The notes under the pieces: generated by a model | Seen by the model: only the letters and a program-made list of their open reading frames with translations | Database searches by the model: none | What the model was told of the DNA's origin: nothing | Position numbers and translations under genes: made by a program | Source of the DNA: DATDSR01 sp036517855 | Lineage (GTDB): Bacteria > Patescibacteriota > Minisyncoccia > Phycocordibacterales > DATDSR01 | Length of the DNA: 13,184 bases | NCBI GenBank assembly: GCA_036517855.1 | Contig: DATDSR010000030.1 | Location: forward strand, 1 to 13,184 | Direction of reading: 5' to 3' | In this document: positions 12,607 to 13,184 of the stretch, one piece after another | Numbering within the stretch: position 1 is the first letter of the stretch | Layout of the letters: each line of letters begins with the position of its first letter

Positions 12607-12615
12607 TGGTAAGAT
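12607..12615 (+). promoter_or_regulatory. Extended -10 promoter for a near-leaderless glyA transcript
   Basis: TG (12607-12608) one base before TAAGAT (12610-12615), ending six bases before the glyA ATG, the same geometry as at tpiA. There is no Shine-Dalgarno sequence and no -35 match, because the terminator-like hairpin fills that position. Confidence 0.5.
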
Positions 12616-12621
12616 ATTTCA

Positions 12622-13184
12622 ATGACTCACAAGGACCTAGAACAGGAAGATCCAGACGTTAATTCAGCACTTCTTCGTGAGGAGGCTCGGCAACGGTTGG
12701 GGGTGGAGTTGATACCTAGTGAGAATTATGTGAGTCCGGCGGTGCTTGAGGCTCTTGGTTCGGTTTTTACCAACAAATATTCTGAAGGATTCCCCGGCCG
12801 GCGATATTATGGGGGTAACGAGAACACGGATGTCATCGAAAATCTTGCGATAGAGCGGGCCAAGAAGTTATTTAGATGCGATCACGCCAACGTGCAGCCA
12901 CTTAGTGGCTCGCCGATGAATCAGGCGGTATACCTCGCTTTGCTCAAACCCGGCGACACCATAATGGGTATGGATCTCTCACACGGTGGGCATCTTACTC
13001 ACGGCTCACCCGTTTCGCATATGGGTAGGTTGTTTAATTGGATTCGCTACAAGACGGACCCGGCGAACGGAGGCAAAATTGATTTTGAGCAGTTGATGAA
13101 GCTCGCAAAGGAGCACAAGCCCAAAATTATTTTGTGTGGCTACACAAGTTACCCGCGCGATTACGATTACGCTGACTTTAAAAA
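12622..13184 (+). CDS. glyA: Serine hydroxymethyltransferase, N-terminal part, cut by window end
   Basis: The first 187 codons; the frame is open to the window end. This PLP enzyme converts serine and tetrahydrofolate to glycine and methylene-tetrahydrofolate in the cytosol. Visible family signatures are ELIPSENYVSPAVLEALGS, TNKYSEGFPGRRYYGGNE, QPLSGSPMNQAVY (usual form SGAQAN), LLKPGDTIMGMDLSHGGHLT, HGSPVS, and KPKIILCGYTSYPRDYDYADF. The PLP-binding lysine would lie beyond the window. The start follows an extended -10 by six bases, so the message is likely leaderless. It appears to begin a separate transcription unit after a strong hairpin. Confidence 0.96.
   Translation, partial: MTHKDLEQEDPDVNSALLREEARQRLGVELIPSENYVSPAVLEALGSVFTNKYSEGFPGRRYYGGNENTDVIENLAIERAKKLFRCDHANVQPLSGSPMNQAVYLALLKPGDTIMGMDLSHGGHLTHGSPVSHMGRLFNWIRYKTDPANGGKIDFEQLMKLAKEHKPKIILCGYTSYPRDYDYADFK

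Overview
All recognisable genes in this window lie on the + strand, are tightly packed, and use TAG, TAA and TGA as stops. TGA is used by the first pseudopilin, the first large pilus-associated protein, comEC and others, so this is not a TGA-recoded lineage. Several traits point to a Candidate Phyla Radiation (Patescibacteria) bacterium, probably of the Parcubacteria/Paceibacteria side: a strongly shortened phosphoglycerate kinase, a ComEC without its C-terminal nuclease-like domain, a stand-alone PaaX/Cas2-like protein, tiny intergenic gaps, near-leaderless starts, and short palindromic repeats that are translated in frame. This assignment is inferred from gene content; there is no rRNA gene to confirm it.

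Layout. Bases 1-5812 are the 3' part of a type IV pilus operon: the C-terminus of the assembly ATPase (pilB/gspE type), the platform protein pilC, three type III signal-peptide pseudopilins, and two tandem paralogous large surface proteins (438 and 441 aa) with one N-terminal membrane anchor each. Bases 5832-9471 form a likely second operon: triosephosphate isomerase, phosphoglycerate kinase, a 51-residue double-membrane-span micropeptide and a RecJ-family exonuclease. Bases 9472-10088 hold a small PaaX/Cas2-like gene placed exactly between two related 36-bp palindromes. Bases 10154-12080 hold RNase HI and ComEC, overlapping by 29 nt. After a hairpin at the comEC stop come a small unrecognised gene (12171-12533), a strong GC-rich hairpin, and the first 187 codons of serine hydroxymethyltransferase, cut by the window end.

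How the genes may work together. Pilus assembly, ComEC, RecJ and RNase HI lie close together and are compatible with a DNA-uptake and nucleic-acid salvage theme. The glycolytic pair and glyA are housekeeping genes in between. The most unusual object is the PaaX/Cas2-like cassette. Its upstream palindrome spans a -35/-10 promoter that ends almost at the start codon, as expected of an autoregulatory operator. A second copy directly follows the stop codon and lies upstream of the rnhA-comEC promoter. It could be a small regulator with two operators, or a small mobile unit with palindromic ends; the sequence alone does not decide.

No tRNA, rRNA, CRISPR array or insertion sequence was seen. No stretch over 300 bases lacks a gene; the longest gaps are about 100 bases (10053-10153), 90 bases (12081-12170) and 88 bases (12534-12621), and their contents are listed.
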